Notes: generated from the letters alone by a model not told the origin. 64,000 nucleotides of DNA from an uncultured Verrucomicrobiota bacterium (GCA_903876795.1 CAIRBK010000082.1:62001-126000); one strand, 5' to 3'. Shown: positions 50,272 through 63,527, counted from the stretch's first letter. Made by a program: numbers and translations.

Positions 50272-50769
50272 TTATGGGGAAGATTCATCCCGGCGCGCGA
50301 AAAGCTTGCCGAGCGCGGTGGCTACATTGGCCGGGACAAAGTGGGTGATGTCGCCGCCGTATCGGGCGACCTGTTTGACGAGCGAGGAGCTGGTATAGCT
50401 GAACTGCTCGTGAGGCATGACGAAGAGCGTCTCAATGTTGGGTTGGAGATGACGGTTCATGAGCGCCATGTTGAATTCAAATTCGAAGTCGGAGAGGGCG
50501 CGAAGACCGCGTATAATGGCGTCGGCCTTCTGTGCCACTGCAAACTCCACAAGGAGACCATCGAAGATAGTGGCGCTTACATGAGGATGGCGGCCGAGAT
50601 TGGCCTGGATCATTTCAAGGCGTTCTTCAGCGGAAAAAACCGGTCCCTTGCCTGGATTGCGGGCGATGGCTACGGTGATTCGGTCGAAGAGCTTGGCCGC
50701 GCGTTCGAGTACGTCGAGGTGACCGTTGGTGAAGGGATCAAACGTGCCGGGATAGATGCAGTGACGCAT
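50272..50769 (-). CDS. coaD: Phosphopantetheine adenylyltransferase
   Basis: IYPGTFDPFTNGHLDVLERA, YTSSSLVKQVARYGGD. Confidence 0.95.
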   Translation of the reverse strand: MRHCIYPGTFDPFTNGHLDVLERAAKLFDRITVAIARNPGKGPVFSAEERLEMIQANLGRHPHVSATIFDGLLVEFAVAQKADAIIRGLRALSDFEFEFNMALMNRHLQPNIETLFVMPHEQFSYTSSSLVKQVARYGGDITHFVPANVATALGKLFARRDESSP

Positions 50770-50877
50770 GAGCGTGACGATGATTGGCGTGCTTCAGGGC
50801 TCCGGCGAGAACCAAATCGCGCGTTTCAAGGGTTGCCTTTGAATCGGGCGGGGCATGTCCTTCGCCACCTCGTCCCC

Positions 50878-51471
50878 ATGAATCTGCCGAATCTCATCAC
50901 CCTCTCGCGCATACCGCTGATGTTTGTGGTGGTCTGGCTCATGTATCAGAAGTGGGGAGGGGCGGCGACCCTTGCGTTTTGGTTGTTCATAGCGGCCGCC
51001 GTGGGCGACTGGCTGGACGGATACCTCGCCCGCAGGCGCAATCAAATATCCCTTTTCGGCAAGTTCATGGATGCGCTAACCGACAAAATTTTCGTGGTCG
51101 GCATCATGATCGCGATGGTGGAGTTGAATACGATACCGGTGTATTGGGTGCTCATCGTGTTATGTCGCGAGTTTCTGATTTCAGGAATGCGCATGATGGC
51201 AGCCGCCAAGGGCGTGGTAGTTTCGGCCGAGCGGGGCGGAAAAACCAAGACGCTTACCCAGCTGATCGCGGTGGGATTCTTGCTCTTTGTTCCCATGGCT
51301 CAGGTCGATCTTGCCGGGTGGCTGCAAATCGACGTGTCGGCCTACGTTGTGGCCACCCAGTGGATTCATCACGTAGGGCTGTGGTTGTTCATCCTGAGTG
51401 TTTATTTCACGGTGCGTTCCGGCTGGGACTATCTGGTCAGGTATCGAATGGTGTTTGATGACATAAAATGA
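50878..51471 (+). CDS. pgsA: CDP-diacylglycerol--glycerol-3-phosphate 3-phosphatidyltransferase
   Basis: NLPNLITLSRIPLMF; DWLDGYLARRRNQISLFGKFMDALTDK (CDP-alcohol phosphatidyltransferase motif). Confidence 0.92.
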   Translation: MNLPNLITLSRIPLMFVVVWLMYQKWGGAATLAFWLFIAAAVGDWLDGYLARRRNQISLFGKFMDALTDKIFVVGIMIAMVELNTIPVYWVLIVLCREFLISGMRMMAAAKGVVVSAERGGKTKTLTQLIAVGFLLFVPMAQVDLAGWLQIDVSAYVVATQWIHHVGLWLFILSVYFTVRSGWDYLVRYRMVFDDIK

Positions 51472-51995
51472 GCCGGTTGAAGCAGCCGATCTGGCCCCGG
51501 TTTTTGCCGACGAAGTGGGTGGTGGGCTGCGCCACGCTCGGTCCGGTGGGTTTGGCCCGCCACGCGCCCGGCACGTGGGGTTCCGTCGCGGGAGTGTTGT
51601 ATTTTACCACGTTCTTCGCCGGTCGGGTCGGCGACGTCGGTTTGGTGCTGTTTAGCCTGGTCGGCCTTTATTTCTCGGTGGCGATCTGCGGCGAGGCGGA
51701 ATTCCGTCTCGGCGAACGCGATCCCGGCAAGGTGGTCTTGGACGAATTTGTCGCCATGCCCCTGTGTTTCATCGGCTGGGCACGCTTCGAAGGCGTGGCG
51801 CCCAACTGGGCGGTATTTCTCTGCGGGTTCGCCCTGTTCCGGCTCTATGATATCGCGAAACCGTTCGGGATTAAAAAACTTCAGGATCTGCCGGGAGGTT
51901 GGGGTGTGACTATCGACGATACGGCGGCGGCGCTGGCTTCGTGCGTGACAATGCACGGCCTGCACCTGGCGTGGACGTACGGGCTCGCCCACTGA
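51468..51995 (+). CDS. pgpA: Phosphatidylglycerophosphatase A
   Basis: [60 protein letters not shown]. Confidence 0.9.
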   Translation: MSRLKQPIWPRFLPTKWVVGCATLGPVGLARHAPGTWGSVAGVLYFTTFFAGRVGDVGLVLFSLVGLYFSVAICGEAEFRLGERDPGKVVLDEFVAMPLCFIGWARFEGVAPNWAVFLCGFALFRLYDIAKPFGIKKLQDLPGGWGVTIDDTAAALASCVTMHGLHLAWTYGLAH

Positions 51996-52057
51996 GTGGG
52001 TGGCGGGGAGTTTTACCCGGTCTTGAGCTTGGCGCAAGGGTGCGCAAAGTGGGCAAC

Positions 52058-53722
52058 ATGCAACTTATTCCGCTGGGGGACTGCGCCGTGATGGTTGTGT
52101 TTGGTGCCGGGCGGCCAGCCGCGCTCGTCGAGGAGGTCGCAAAGCTCGCCCGCGCCCTTAATCATGCACCCTTGCACGGGGTGACGGACATCGTGTCCGC
52201 GTTTGCCACCGTGACGGTGCACTACGACCCTGCCGTGCTCGGTCCGGGGGCGGCCCATGAAAAGGTGGTTGCGTGGATCAAGGCCGCGCCTGACCGACCG
52301 ATGCCTCGTGTTGCGGCGGCCAACGAAGTGGTCCTGCCGGTTTGCTACGGAGGCGACAACGGCCCTGATCTGGCGGCCGTGGCCGCCCGCGCCAAGTGGT
52401 CCGAGGAGAAAGTCATTCGAGCCCATGCCGGGGCCGTTTATCACGTGGCCGCAGTGGGTTTTTCTCCGGGGTTTCCTTATCTTCTCGGATTGCCCGCCCG
52501 CTTGGCCACGCCCCGGCGCGGCACTCCGCGGGCGAGCGTGCCTGCCGGCAGCGTGGGAATCGGCGGCGAGCAGGCGGGGGTCTATCCCTTGGCCGCTCCG
52601 GGGGGATGGGCGCTGATCGGAAGGACTCCGGTGAGGCTCTTTCGTCCCGAAGATCCCGTCCGTCCAACGTTGCTTGATGCCGGCGATGTGGTGAGGTTCA
52701 CGCCGATCACCGGAAAGCAGGCCGCGCAATTGGAGGAGCGTCCGGTTGTTTTGGTCACGCCCCGTGTCACCAAACAATCGGCTGTCGTCGAGGTGCTGAA
52801 GCCCGGAGCATTGACCGCGGTTCAGGACCTCGGGAGGCCGGGCCAGCAGCACCGCGGCGTCTCGGTGGGCGGCTCGATGGACCGCACCGCCGCCAGGGTT
52901 GCCAACCTGCTGCTGGGAAATCCCGGGGGCGCGCCCCTTCTGGAGCTTACGTTTACAGGACCCCAGCTTCGGTTTTTGCGAGACACATGGATCGCCGTAA
53001 CCGGCGCCCGGATACGAGATGTTCCTGGCTGGAGGCCGCTGCCGGTCAAGGCCGGGGAGGTGATGCAGCTGGCCGAGTTCACCGTTGGCGCGCGCGCTTA
53101 TTTGGCCTTCGCGGGCGGTTTGGAGATCGCTCCGGTATTGGGCGGATGCGGGACGGATATGCGGGCCGGAATCGGCGGTTGGTGCGGGCGCGCACTGAAG
53201 GCGGGAGACAGGCTGGGGGCCCGGCCGGGGGTGGTGAACGCGAGCGGCGGATGGAGCGCTTCGGCGGAATTTGACGCCTCCACGGCCGGCGATGTCACCG
53301 TGCGTTTTATCCGGGGAGCGCAGTGGTCCTGGTTTTCGGCGGAAAGCCGCCGGGTTTTTCTGGCGAAGGGATTCAAGGTCTCCGGCAAGTCGGATCGCAT
53401 GGGCCTGCGACTGGAAGGCCCGAAGCTAAGGATCGAACCCGAACGTGAATTGGTGTCGGAAGGGGTGTCGTTCGGCTCGGTGCAGGTGCCGCCGGATGGG
53501 CAGCCCATCGTGTTGATGGCCGACCGGCAGACCATCGGAGGTTATCCGAAAATTGCCGAGGTCATCTCGGTGGATCTGTCCAAGCTCGCTCAAGCCCGGA
53601 CGGGGACGACGGTGCGGTTCCAGGAAATCGCACTGGAGGAGGCGCAGGCGCTATATCGGGAACAGGAACATTCGCTCGCTCTTTTTTCCGTGGGGCTTCG
53701 CGCCAAACTGGCCCTTTCGTGA
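52058..53722 (+). CDS. Fused 5-oxoprolinase subunits B and C (KipI-KipA-like)
   Basis: PxpB part [22 protein letters not shown]...[23 protein letters not shown], PxpC part [30 protein letters not shown]...[16 protein letters not shown] in one ORF. Confidence 0.9.
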   Translation: MQLIPLGDCAVMVVFGAGRPAALVEEVAKLARALNHAPLHGVTDIVSAFATVTVHYDPAVLGPGAAHEKVVAWIKAAPDRPMPRVAAANEVVLPVCYGGDNGPDLAAVAARAKWSEEKVIRAHAGAVYHVAAVGFSPGFPYLLGLPARLATPRRGTPRASVPAGSVGIGGEQAGVYPLAAPGGWALIGRTPVRLFRPEDPVRPTLLDAGDVVRFTPITGKQAAQLEERPVVLVTPRVTKQSAVVEVLKPGALTAVQDLGRPGQQHRGVSVGGSMDRTAARVANLLLGNPGGAPLLELTFTGPQLRFLRDTWIAVTGARIRDVPGWRPLPVKAGEVMQLAEFTVGARAYLAFAGGLEIAPVLGGCGTDMRAGIGGWCGRALKAGDRLGARPGVVNASGGWSASAEFDASTAGDVTVRFIRGAQWSWFSAESRRVFLAKGFKVSGKSDRMGLRLEGPKLRIEPERELVSEGVSFGSVQVPPDGQPIVLMADRQTIGGYPKIAEVISVDLSKLAQARTGTTVRFQEIALEEAQALYREQEHSLALFSVGLRAKLALS

Positions 53723-54471
53723 AAACAGATCCCGTCATCGATCTTAACTGCGATCTGGGCGAGGGGGCGGGGCATGATGCCGAGTTGATGCCGCTCGTGA
53801 CCTCCGCGAATATCGCCTGCGGTGCCCATGCCGGCGATCCACCTACGATGCGTGAGACCGTGAGTCTGGCATTAAGGCATGGTGTGGCGATCGGCGCTCA
53901 TCCTGGATTTGCCGACCGGGAATTTTTTGGACGCCGGGAGCTTTCGCTGGACCGAGCGGAAATCTACACCCAGGTGCGGGCACAGGTGGAGCTGCTGTGC
54001 GAGATAGCCGCCAGGGAAGGTGGTCGCGTTACACATGTGAAGCCTCATGGCGCGCTTTATAACATGGCGGCTCGAGAAACCGGGGTGGCTGCGGCCGTTG
54101 TCGCCGCAGTGGCGGACGTCGATCCCGGTCTGCGGCTTTATGGCTTGGCCGGGGGGCGGCTGATCGAGACCGGCCGCAACTTGGGACTGCGGGTTGCGGC
54201 GGAAGTCTTTGCCGACCGCACTTATCAGGCAGATGGCTCGCTGACGCTGCGGGGCAGGGAGAATGCTGTGATTGAGAACGAGGCGGATGCCATTGCCCAA
54301 GTGCTGCGCATGGTCAGGGAAGGCGTGGTGCGTTCCATCGACGGCACGGACGTCGCGATGCAGGCCGACACACTGTGCCTGCATGGCGACGGACCGCAGG
54401 CGGTCAACTTTGCCAGAGGAGTGAGGCGGGCCTTGTTGGGGGCGGGGGTGCGAATCAGCAAGGTCCGCTAA
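53719..54471 (+). CDS. pxpA: 5-oxoprolinase subunit A (LamB/YcsF family)
   Basis: [46 protein letters not shown]. Confidence 0.93.
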   Translation: MKTDPVIDLNCDLGEGAGHDAELMPLVTSANIACGAHAGDPPTMRETVSLALRHGVAIGAHPGFADREFFGRRELSLDRAEIYTQVRAQVELLCEIAAREGGRVTHVKPHGALYNMAARETGVAAAVVAAVADVDPGLRLYGLAGGRLIETGRNLGLRVAAEVFADRTYQADGSLTLRGRENAVIENEADAIAQVLRMVREGVVRSIDGTDVAMQADTLCLHGDGPQAVNFARGVRRALLGAGVRISKVR

Positions 54472-55316
54472 GGCCTTCGTGCTCCGTCAACCGCAGGTCG
54501 GAAAGCCGTCCAGAAAATCAGCGCCAGGCCGATAACCATGATGAAAAACGAATAAAAAGTCCCGCGGCTCAGGCCGAAAATCAAAGCGATGCCCGCGTCA
54601 GGTTCGCGGAAAAGCTCTCCGATTATACGCACGATGGCGTAGCCAGCCAAAAACTCTCCCGCCAGGCGTCCGGGTTGGCGTGCAATCACCGTGGTTCGCC
54701 AAAACCGCCACTGCATGAAGGCCAGCAATAAGGCCCCCTCGAGCGCGGCTTCGTAGAGTTGCGAGGGATGACGCGGCGGGATCAGGTGGATAGGTCTTCC
54801 ATCCGGGGCGCTGTCGGGGAAGATGACTGCCCACGGCACCTGGGCGACCTTTCCCCAAAGCTCGCCGTTGATGAAGTTGGCGACGCGACCGAGCAGCAGA
54901 CCCAAGGGTGCGACCGAAACGATCAGGTCCCCGAGGTGCAGGAAGGAGATATGCCGGCTGCGTGCAAACCAGGCGATCGCCACGGCGACCCCAATGAATC
55001 CCCCGTGGCTGGCCATGCCGCCCTGCCAGACTTTGAAAACGGCGAGCGGGTCATCGACCAAACCTCGCCATCCCTCATACAAAAAAAACGAGCCGAGCCG
55101 TCCTCCTGCCATGACGCCGATGACGATAAAGATTATAAAGTCAGCGATCAGCTCCGACGGCAGACGCGAACGTCCGGCGCGTGCGTAGATGTGCAACAGC
55201 CAGGCACCGCCCACAAAACCCAAGAGATAGGCCAGCCCGTAGTAGCGGATGCCGATAGTGTCGGAGAAGCGGATCAGAAATGGACTCAGGTCATGGACCC
55301 AGTAGGCAAGAAACAT
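54468..55316 (-). CDS. lgt: Prolipoprotein diacylglyceryl transferase
   Basis: GIRYYGLAYLLGF; RVANFINGELWGKVAQVPWAVIFP; HPSQLYEAALEG. Confidence 0.95.
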   Translation of the reverse strand: MFLAYWVHDLSPFLIRFSDTIGIRYYGLAYLLGFVGGAWLLHIYARAGRSRLPSELIADFIIFIVIGVMAGGRLGSFFLYEGWRGLVDDPLAVFKVWQGGMASHGGFIGVAVAIAWFARSRHISFLHLGDLIVSVAPLGLLLGRVANFINGELWGKVAQVPWAVIFPDSAPDGRPIHLIPPRHPSQLYEAALEGALLLAFMQWRFWRTTVIARQPGRLAGEFLAGYAIVRIIGELFREPDAGIALIFGLSRGTFYSFFIMVIGLALIFWTAFRPAVDGARRP

Positions 55317-55518
55317 GGCGGAAAAGGGGCGGTTTATTCGGTGAGGCGAGGTGCGAACACGATACCTGTGCGGCAAGACCGGTTGCGGCATGGGATCGCG
55401 GACAATTACCGATGTCAGTTGCTGGGCCAGAAGGCTTAACTTTCAAGGTTATTCCCTTGACCGGACTTGAATGCAAAAAATACTTCGCGGCAGTCTCAAA
55501 TTCTTACACCCCACCCCT

Positions 55519-56022
55519 ATGAAGATCAGATCTTTTGCCGCAGCCTCGTTGGCTATGTGTGTATTGGCCGGTTTATCCGGTTGCGCCTTGGTTTCCAAAG
55601 GCCGCACTCAATCCGTCGTGGTGCGTTCCAACCCTGAGGGCGCCACCGCTCTCATCAACGGCCACGAAGTGGGCAAGACTCCCTTGCGAGTCGCACTCAA
55701 GCGCGCCTCCGTCTACGAAATCGAGCTGCGCAAGCCTGGTTTTGAGAACGCTCCCACAGTTTTACTGCCTGCGGGCAACGAGTATTCAAAGCGTTTCCTG
55801 CGTTGGGGTATCGACGTCGATCTGGGTGCCACGACGGACTTGGTCCCTGGCGAGTTGAAGGTCGATTTGATCCCTGCTTTGCCTCCCGGAACTGAAGGCG
55901 ATCGTTTCCTGGAAATGACTTATCGCGTGCTTCAGGCTGACGCATTGCTTGCGGCCAAGGAAATCTCGCCCGCCGACCACAAGTATCTGGTTGGTGCCAT
56001 CGTGAAGTTCTACTCGAACTGA
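55519..56022 (+). CDS. PEGA-domain lipoprotein
   Basis: Lipobox LAGLSGCALV; VVVRSNPEGATALINGHEVGKTPLRVALKRASVYEIELRKPGFE. Confidence 0.82.
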   Translation: MKIRSFAAASLAMCVLAGLSGCALVSKGRTQSVVVRSNPEGATALINGHEVGKTPLRVALKRASVYEIELRKPGFENAPTVLLPAGNEYSKRFLRWGIDVDLGATTDLVPGELKVDLIPALPPGTEGDRFLEMTYRVLQADALLAAKEISPADHKYLVGAIVKFYSN

Positions 56023-56048
56023 GCAAACGGCGGGTTAATTACGAGTCG

Positions 56049-56074
56049 CGGCGCGCGAAGTGACTTGCGCGCCG
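56049..56074. other. GC-rich hairpin between PEGA lipoprotein gene and gcvT
   Basis: CGGCGCGC-gaagtgactt-GCGCGCCG; no T tract. Confidence 0.5.
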
Positions 56075-56101
56075 TCTCTGCGGTGGCCGTAGTTTCGTCT
56101 A

Positions 56102-57208
56102 ATGAGTGAACTGAAACGCACGCCTCTGCGCGATTTCCATGCCGTCAACGGAGCGCGCCTGGTCGATTTTGCCGGCTGGGAGATGCCGGTCCAATACCGC
56201 TCCATTCTTGAGGAGCACAAGGCCGTGCGCCGCACCGCCGGACTTTTCGATGTCAGCCATATGGGCGAGGTCGATGTCAAGGGGCCCGACGCCCTGCGAT
56301 ACCTGAATCATCTCGTGACCAACGACGTGGCCAGGCTCTTCCCCGGGCGCGTGCTTTATTCGCCGATGTGCTATCCCAACGGCGGCGTGGTCGATGACCT
56401 GTTGGTCTATATGCGAGCCCCCGAGGACTACTTCCTCTGCATCAACGCGGGTAACATAGACAAGGACGTAGCCTGGCTCCACGAGCAGGCCAAGGGGTTC
56501 AACGTCGCGGTCACTGATCGCTCGGAAGATTACGCGCTGATCGCCGTCCAAGGCCCCGCCGCCGCCGCCATCGTGCAATCGCTCACGGGAGCCAAGCTCG
56601 ACCGCATCGGCTACTACCACTTTGCCGAGGGCACCGTGGCGGGCGTTCATTGCATCATCAGCCGCACCGGCTACACCGGAGAGGATGGCTTTGAACTTTA
56701 CCATGCGGCCGGTGACGCCGTCACCCTCACCGAGGCCGTCGTGAAGGCCGGTGCCGCGCACGGGCTTGAACTTACCGGACTCGGCGCGCGTGACAGCCTG
56801 CGTCTTGAGGCCGGTTATCCTCTCTACGGACACGAGATCACTGCGGACATCTCCCCGCTTACCGCCGGGCTTGGCTGGACGGTGAAACTCGACAAGGGCA
56901 TCGATTTCATCGGACGTGACGCCCTGGCCGCTGAAAAGAAAAACGGCGCGCCCAGCAAAGTCGTGTATTTCAAGACGGGTGACCGCCGCATCGTGCGCGC
57001 CGACGCACCGGTGCTCGGAGCCGATGGCACTCCCGCAGGCAAGGTCCTTTCGGGCACGCTCTCGCCGATTTTCAATGAGGCTATTGGTTCCGCCCTCGTG
57101 GCCTCCGCCTCGGCCACCGGACCGCTGTCGGTCGATATCCGCGGGACTCCGATCCATTTGCAGCTAGTCAAACCTCCCTTTGTCCCACTAAAGAAAGCGT
57201 CCTCATGA
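56102..57208 (+). CDS. gcvT: Glycine cleavage system aminomethyltransferase (T protein)
   Basis: FHAVNGARLVDFAGWEMPVQYRSILEEHKAVRRTAGLFDVSHMGEV; GARDSLRLEAGYPLYGHE. Confidence 0.96.
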   Translation: MSELKRTPLRDFHAVNGARLVDFAGWEMPVQYRSILEEHKAVRRTAGLFDVSHMGEVDVKGPDALRYLNHLVTNDVARLFPGRVLYSPMCYPNGGVVDDLLVYMRAPEDYFLCINAGNIDKDVAWLHEQAKGFNVAVTDRSEDYALIAVQGPAAAAIVQSLTGAKLDRIGYYHFAEGTVAGVHCIISRTGYTGEDGFELYHAAGDAVTLTEAVVKAGAAHGLELTGLGARDSLRLEAGYPLYGHEITADISPLTAGLGWTVKLDKGIDFIGRDALAAEKKNGAPSKVVYFKTGDRRIVRADAPVLGADGTPAGKVLSGTLSPIFNEAIGSALVASASATGPLSVDIRGTPIHLQLVKPPFVPLKKASS

Positions 57209-57588
57209 GCAGCGTTCCCTCCGATCTCCGTTACGCGAAATCCCACGAATGGCTTAAGCCCGCCGGTGACGGCACGGCGACGGTCGGCATCACCGACTAC
57301 GCCCAGAACAGCCTCGGCGACATCACCTATGTGCAACTCCCGAAGGTGGGCGCGACGCTCACCGCCGGCCAGGTTTACGGCGTGGTCGAGTCGGTCAAGG
57401 CCGCCTCCGATCTTTATTCGCCCGTGGCGGGCACCGTTGTCGAGGTGAACTCCGCGCTGGATTCCGCCCCCGAGACCGTGAATGGCTCACCCTACGAGGG
57501 GGGCTGGATGATCAAGCTCAAGCTGGCCGATCCCGCCGCCGTGAGCGCCCTGCTCGACTCGGTTGCCTACGGCAAGCTGATCGGTTGA
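57205..57588 (+). CDS. gcvH: Glycine cleavage system H protein
   Basis: LRYAKSHEWLKPAGDGTATVGITDYAQNSLGDITYVQLP; VESVKAASDLYSPVAG. Confidence 0.96.
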   Translation: MSSVPSDLRYAKSHEWLKPAGDGTATVGITDYAQNSLGDITYVQLPKVGATLTAGQVYGVVESVKAASDLYSPVAGTVVEVNSALDSAPETVNGSPYEGGWMIKLKLADPAAVSALLDSVAYGKLIG

Positions 57589-57613
57589 TCGCCCGCCGAA
57601 CGGGTGGCGCGGG

Positions 57614-58147
57614 TTAGAGTCTCACGCGGCTCCGCTGCGCAACCCAGTCGACGATGGCTTCTTCCTTGTCTCCCAGGCGCCACACGAGGTTGAGGAACTC
57701 AACCGGGTGGATGTCGTGGGTCTTGAAGAAACGACGATCGCCGCCGCAGCAATACATCATCGAAGCCGGCAGTTCTCCGCGGAGCTTTGCGCGGGTCTTG
57801 GGGAGGATGCGAGGAAGCCAGCCGATACCCTGGACACTCTCGTCCTTCGCCGGCCAGGTATCGGGATTGGAGATTACGCCGGATGAGCGTCCCTGCTGGA
57901 CGTTAAGAAAAAAATCGCGACGCAGGTATTCCACGCCGAGGGCGATCTCGAAGCCTGGCTCGCCGTCGTAGTTGTTGTGATCCTCCGCGTAATCGTAGAG
58001 GTGCTGGGCGGTCAGGCCGTTGCCCGCCAGCCAGGCGGATTCTTCGGCGGTGAAAAACGTATCCGCCCCGCGCTGGCCGCGGGCGTAGTGCGCTACGGAC
58101 TGGTCGTAGAGCGAACGGAAAGTGGAGGCGAACGAGTAGTGGCTCAT
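57614..58147 (-). CDS. Conserved protein, DUF5069-like
   Basis: C-terminal GIGWLPRILPKTRAKLRGELP...RRFFKTHDIHPVEF resembles DUF5069-type proteins from memory. Confidence 0.55.
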   Translation of the reverse strand: MSHYSFASTFRSLYDQSVAHYARGQRGADTFFTAEESAWLAGNGLTAQHLYDYAEDHNNYDGEPGFEIALGVEYLRRDFFLNVQQGRSSGVISNPDTWPAKDESVQGIGWLPRILPKTRAKLRGELPASMMYCCGGDRRFFKTHDIHPVEFLNLVWRLGDKEEAIVDWVAQRSRVRL

Positions 58148-58224
58148 GATGATAACGACCGAGACTAGCCCAAGGCGCGGAAAGACGCAAAGGATGTGGC
58201 CACAAACCGACCGAAGCTTGGGGC

Positions 58225-60654
<2,430 letters not shown>

Positions 60655-60736
60655 TTCGGATGAAGTTATCCCAAAACTACGGCCAGTCCGAGTTTTGCAG
60701 TGGAAAATAGGCAACGTCAGGGCCTATGATACGGCG

Positions 60737-62179
60737 ATGAAAATCGTCCAAGCCGCCAGCGAATTGTTCCCTTACGTGAAAACCGGCGGTCTGGCGGATG
60801 CAGTGGCTGCTTTGTCGGCCACATTGGCCGGGCGCGGCCACGAGCTTGTGGTTTTTCTGCCTGGTTACCGCGCGGTGGTGGACCACCCGGATGCAGTCAA
60901 CGCCATGCGCACATCTGGACTGCGGATCGAGATGGGCGATGTGTTCATGACCGGGGAGGTGCGGTCATTTTCACCGGCTCCCCGCGTGACGGTACACCTG
61001 ATCTGCCGCGACGAGTTTTATGACCGGCGCCATCCTTATGGCACACGCGAGCGCGACTACGACGACAACCATGATCGCTTCATTTTCTTCTGCAAGGGCG
61101 TGGTCGAGACGCTGCGTTTCCTGGAGCTCCGCGCCGACGTCGTCCACGGCCATGACTGGCAATGCGGCCTGCTTCCGCTGCTGCTGCGTCATGCGGAACA
61201 GCGCCACCGGATCACCCTGGCCACGAAAACGGTGTTCACCATTCACAACCTCGCATTCCAGGGTGTGTTTCCGATGAGCACATTTCACCGGACGAACCTG
61301 CCCGAGGAGCTGACTGGCATCGACGGCGTCGAGTTCTACGGACAGATGAGCATGATGAAGGGCGGGATATTGTTCGCCGACCGCATCACCACGGTCAGTC
61401 CGCAGTATGCGCGCGAAATCCAGACGTCGGAGTTTGGTTGCGGTCTCGAGGGTGTGGTCGCAAGCCGCTCCGAAGACATCGTGGGTCTGGTCAACGGGAT
61501 CGACGCGCACATCTGGAATCCGGCCACCGATGCGCTCATACCCGCGAACTACACCGTTGGGAATCTGGAGGGCAAGGCGGCGTGCCGTGCGGATTTGCTT
61601 AAGAAAAGCGGCTTCGACCCCAAGTTTTCCGGGCCGGTCTTTGGCATGGTGTGCCGACTCACCGAGCAGAAAGGCGTCGATCTGGTGCTGGCCAACGCGG
61701 GCTTTTTCAAGAAACACAACGTGCGTCTGATCGTGCTCGGGACCGGCGAAAAGCGTCTTGAATCGGCGTTGCGCGAGCTGGCCGCAGAGACGCCGGAGCG
61801 CGTGGCCCTATCCAACAGGCTGGACGAGGGCATGAGCCATCTCATCGAGGCGGGTTCGGACTTTTTTGTGATGCCCTCGCGTTTCGAGCCGTGCGGACTG
61901 AACCAGATGTATTCCCAGGTTTACGGCACGATCCCGTTGGTTGCGCGGGTGGGCGGCCTGGCGGATACGGTGGTGGATATCGATCAAGATCCCGAGGCCG
62001 GGACGGGCGTGATGTTTAGTCCGACCGAAGAAGGTCTGGCGTTTGGCCTGGAGCGTGCCCTGAAGTTATTTGACCAAAAACCGGAGTTCCACGCCGTGCG
62101 GACACGAGCCATGGGCGGCAACTTCAGCTGGGCCAAAACCGTGCAGGCATACGAGGGGCTTTACGCCGACGCCATCTGA
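60737..62179 (+). CDS. glgA: Glycogen synthase (ADP-glucose)
   Basis: MKIVQAASELFPYVKTGGLADAVAALSATL; VHGHDWQCGLLPLLLRH; PSRFEPCGLNQMYSQVYGTIPLVARVGGLADTV. Confidence 0.96.
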   Translation: MKIVQAASELFPYVKTGGLADAVAALSATLAGRGHELVVFLPGYRAVVDHPDAVNAMRTSGLRIEMGDVFMTGEVRSFSPAPRVTVHLICRDEFYDRRHPYGTRERDYDDNHDRFIFFCKGVVETLRFLELRADVVHGHDWQCGLLPLLLRHAEQRHRITLATKTVFTIHNLAFQGVFPMSTFHRTNLPEELTGIDGVEFYGQMSMMKGGILFADRITTVSPQYAREIQTSEFGCGLEGVVASRSEDIVGLVNGIDAHIWNPATDALIPANYTVGNLEGKAACRADLLKKSGFDPKFSGPVFGMVCRLTEQKGVDLVLANAGFFKKHNVRLIVLGTGEKRLESALRELAAETPERVALSNRLDEGMSHLIEAGSDFFVMPSRFEPCGLNQMYSQVYGTIPLVARVGGLADTVVDIDQDPEAGTGVMFSPTEEGLAFGLERALKLFDQKPEFHAVRTRAMGGNFSWAKTVQAYEGLYADAI

Positions 62180-62203
62180 GGAAAACCGCCGTAGCGGACA
62201 GGT

Positions 62204-62881
62204 TTATTTTTTGCCGGCATAGACATAATCCGAGTAGGTCACCGACATGTCTTGGTCGAGTGAACGCACCCACATGGCGCGACCGCGGATTCGGACCTGA
62301 ACCTCCAGAAGGAGTGAAGGGCGGTCTTCTTTCGGAAGAGAGTAGATCATGGTGGTCCGCGCCTCTTGAACCTTCACCATCATGACGGGGGAAAACGGCT
62401 CGGTGTTGGCCAGTTCGATTTTCTGGATTGTTCGCGTGGGGCGATGCAGCGTGTAGGTAACGCGCATAAACTCGGCCGAGCGGTCGTCCTTGTCGCCAGG
62501 TTTGAGGCGAAAGCGATAAACGCCCTGTTCGGGGCTCTCGGAAAGAGTTTCAAAACTCTCGGGAATAATCTGATCCTTTACGTTGGGAGCGGTTTCGTTG
62601 GAGGAACGGCGGGCCTTGAGTTCCGTGTATTTCAGAATTTCGTCGGCGTTGGGCGCGCGGCCGTCCTGCTTGAGCAATTTCCATTGGACCGACTGGCGGC
62701 CGAGCGGGTCGAAGCTTTCCACCCGACTGTGGTCCGCCGCCGTGGTGGTCTGGACAAAGCCCCAGCCCCTGGGTCCCTCGGTGCGGAAGTCTTTGAGGGC
62801 GGCGGTCAGCTCGGGCGGCATGGGGGACGCCGTTATACGGCTGATGAAGACGACGAATAAAAGGGCGATCGAAAGACGCAT
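62204..62881 (-). CDS. Secreted hypothetical protein, possibly LolA-like fold
   Basis: Signal peptide MRLSIALLFVVFISRITASP; beta-rich body; no firm family. Confidence 0.6.
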   Translation of the reverse strand: MRLSIALLFVVFISRITASPMPPELTAALKDFRTEGPRGWGFVQTTTAADHSRVESFDPLGRQSVQWKLLKQDGRAPNADEILKYTELKARRSSNETAPNVKDQIIPESFETLSESPEQGVYRFRLKPGDKDDRSAEFMRVTYTLHRPTRTIQKIELANTEPFSPVMMVKVQEARTTMIYSLPKEDRPSLLLEVQVRIRGRAMWVRSLDQDMSVTYSDYVYAGKK

Positions 62882-62917
62882 CGTGCCGTCAAACGCGAAG
62901 CGGGCGCGGCTGGCAAC

Positions 62918-63460
62918 TCAACTCGGGGGTTGGGGCACCTTGACGATTTTCGCCGGATCGTAGCCTTGGCTGCGAATGCGCTCCATGATGGCGGAGTAGG
63001 TCGCTTCGGGCAACCGACGTTCGCGCGCGAGTATCCACAGCAATCCTCTACCCGGAGTGCCCACGACCGCCCAGTTATAATCGGGATCCAATTCGAGCAC
63101 CAGATAGGTGGTGGCGAGCGGCCAGAGAAAGCGCACTTTCCACTCCGCGTTGGTCCGGGTGTTTACGACCCAAGCGGTGCCATGCCAGGTGTGCTCGGGC
63201 GCATCGAAGTCACCTCTGCGGAATGTAAAGTCGTTGATGAGCTTGCCGTCAGGACGTCGGGCATAGGTGTCGTAGCTGGCGACTTTCCCGTTTTCCAGAA
63301 AGTAGGGGATATTGGCTATGACATACCAGCGGCCGAGATAGCGGTCCATGTCCACATAATCGACGGTGCGAAGCGGCCGGTCGGTTTTCAGGGTGGAACA
63401 GCCGGCCGTAAACAAGAGCAACAGAACGAGACAAGGGCGGATCATGATAAGAATACGCAT
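62918..63460 (-). CDS. blc: Bacterial lipocalin (Blc family) lipoprotein
   Basis: Lipobox LLLFTAGCSTLK; VDMDRYLGRWYVIANIPYFLENG (GxW motif); FLWPLATTYLVLELDPDYNWAVVGTPGRGLLWILARE. Confidence 0.9.
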   Translation of the reverse strand: MRILIMIRPCLVLLLLFTAGCSTLKTDRPLRTVDYVDMDRYLGRWYVIANIPYFLENGKVASYDTYARRPDGKLINDFTFRRGDFDAPEHTWHGTAWVVNTRTNAEWKVRFLWPLATTYLVLELDPDYNWAVVGTPGRGLLWILARERRLPEATYSAIMERIRSQGYDPAKIVKVPQPPS

Positions 63461-63527
63461 GGACCTCGCCTTTGGATGAAGGTTCGGCCGCATTCCGTTT
63501 TCGGGAGCCGGCGGATGTTTGCCGGGC

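Noticed and set aside
56023-56101. Glycine riboswitch upstream of gcvT
   Set aside because: Only ~80 nt with a simple hairpin; no glycine-aptamer core visible.
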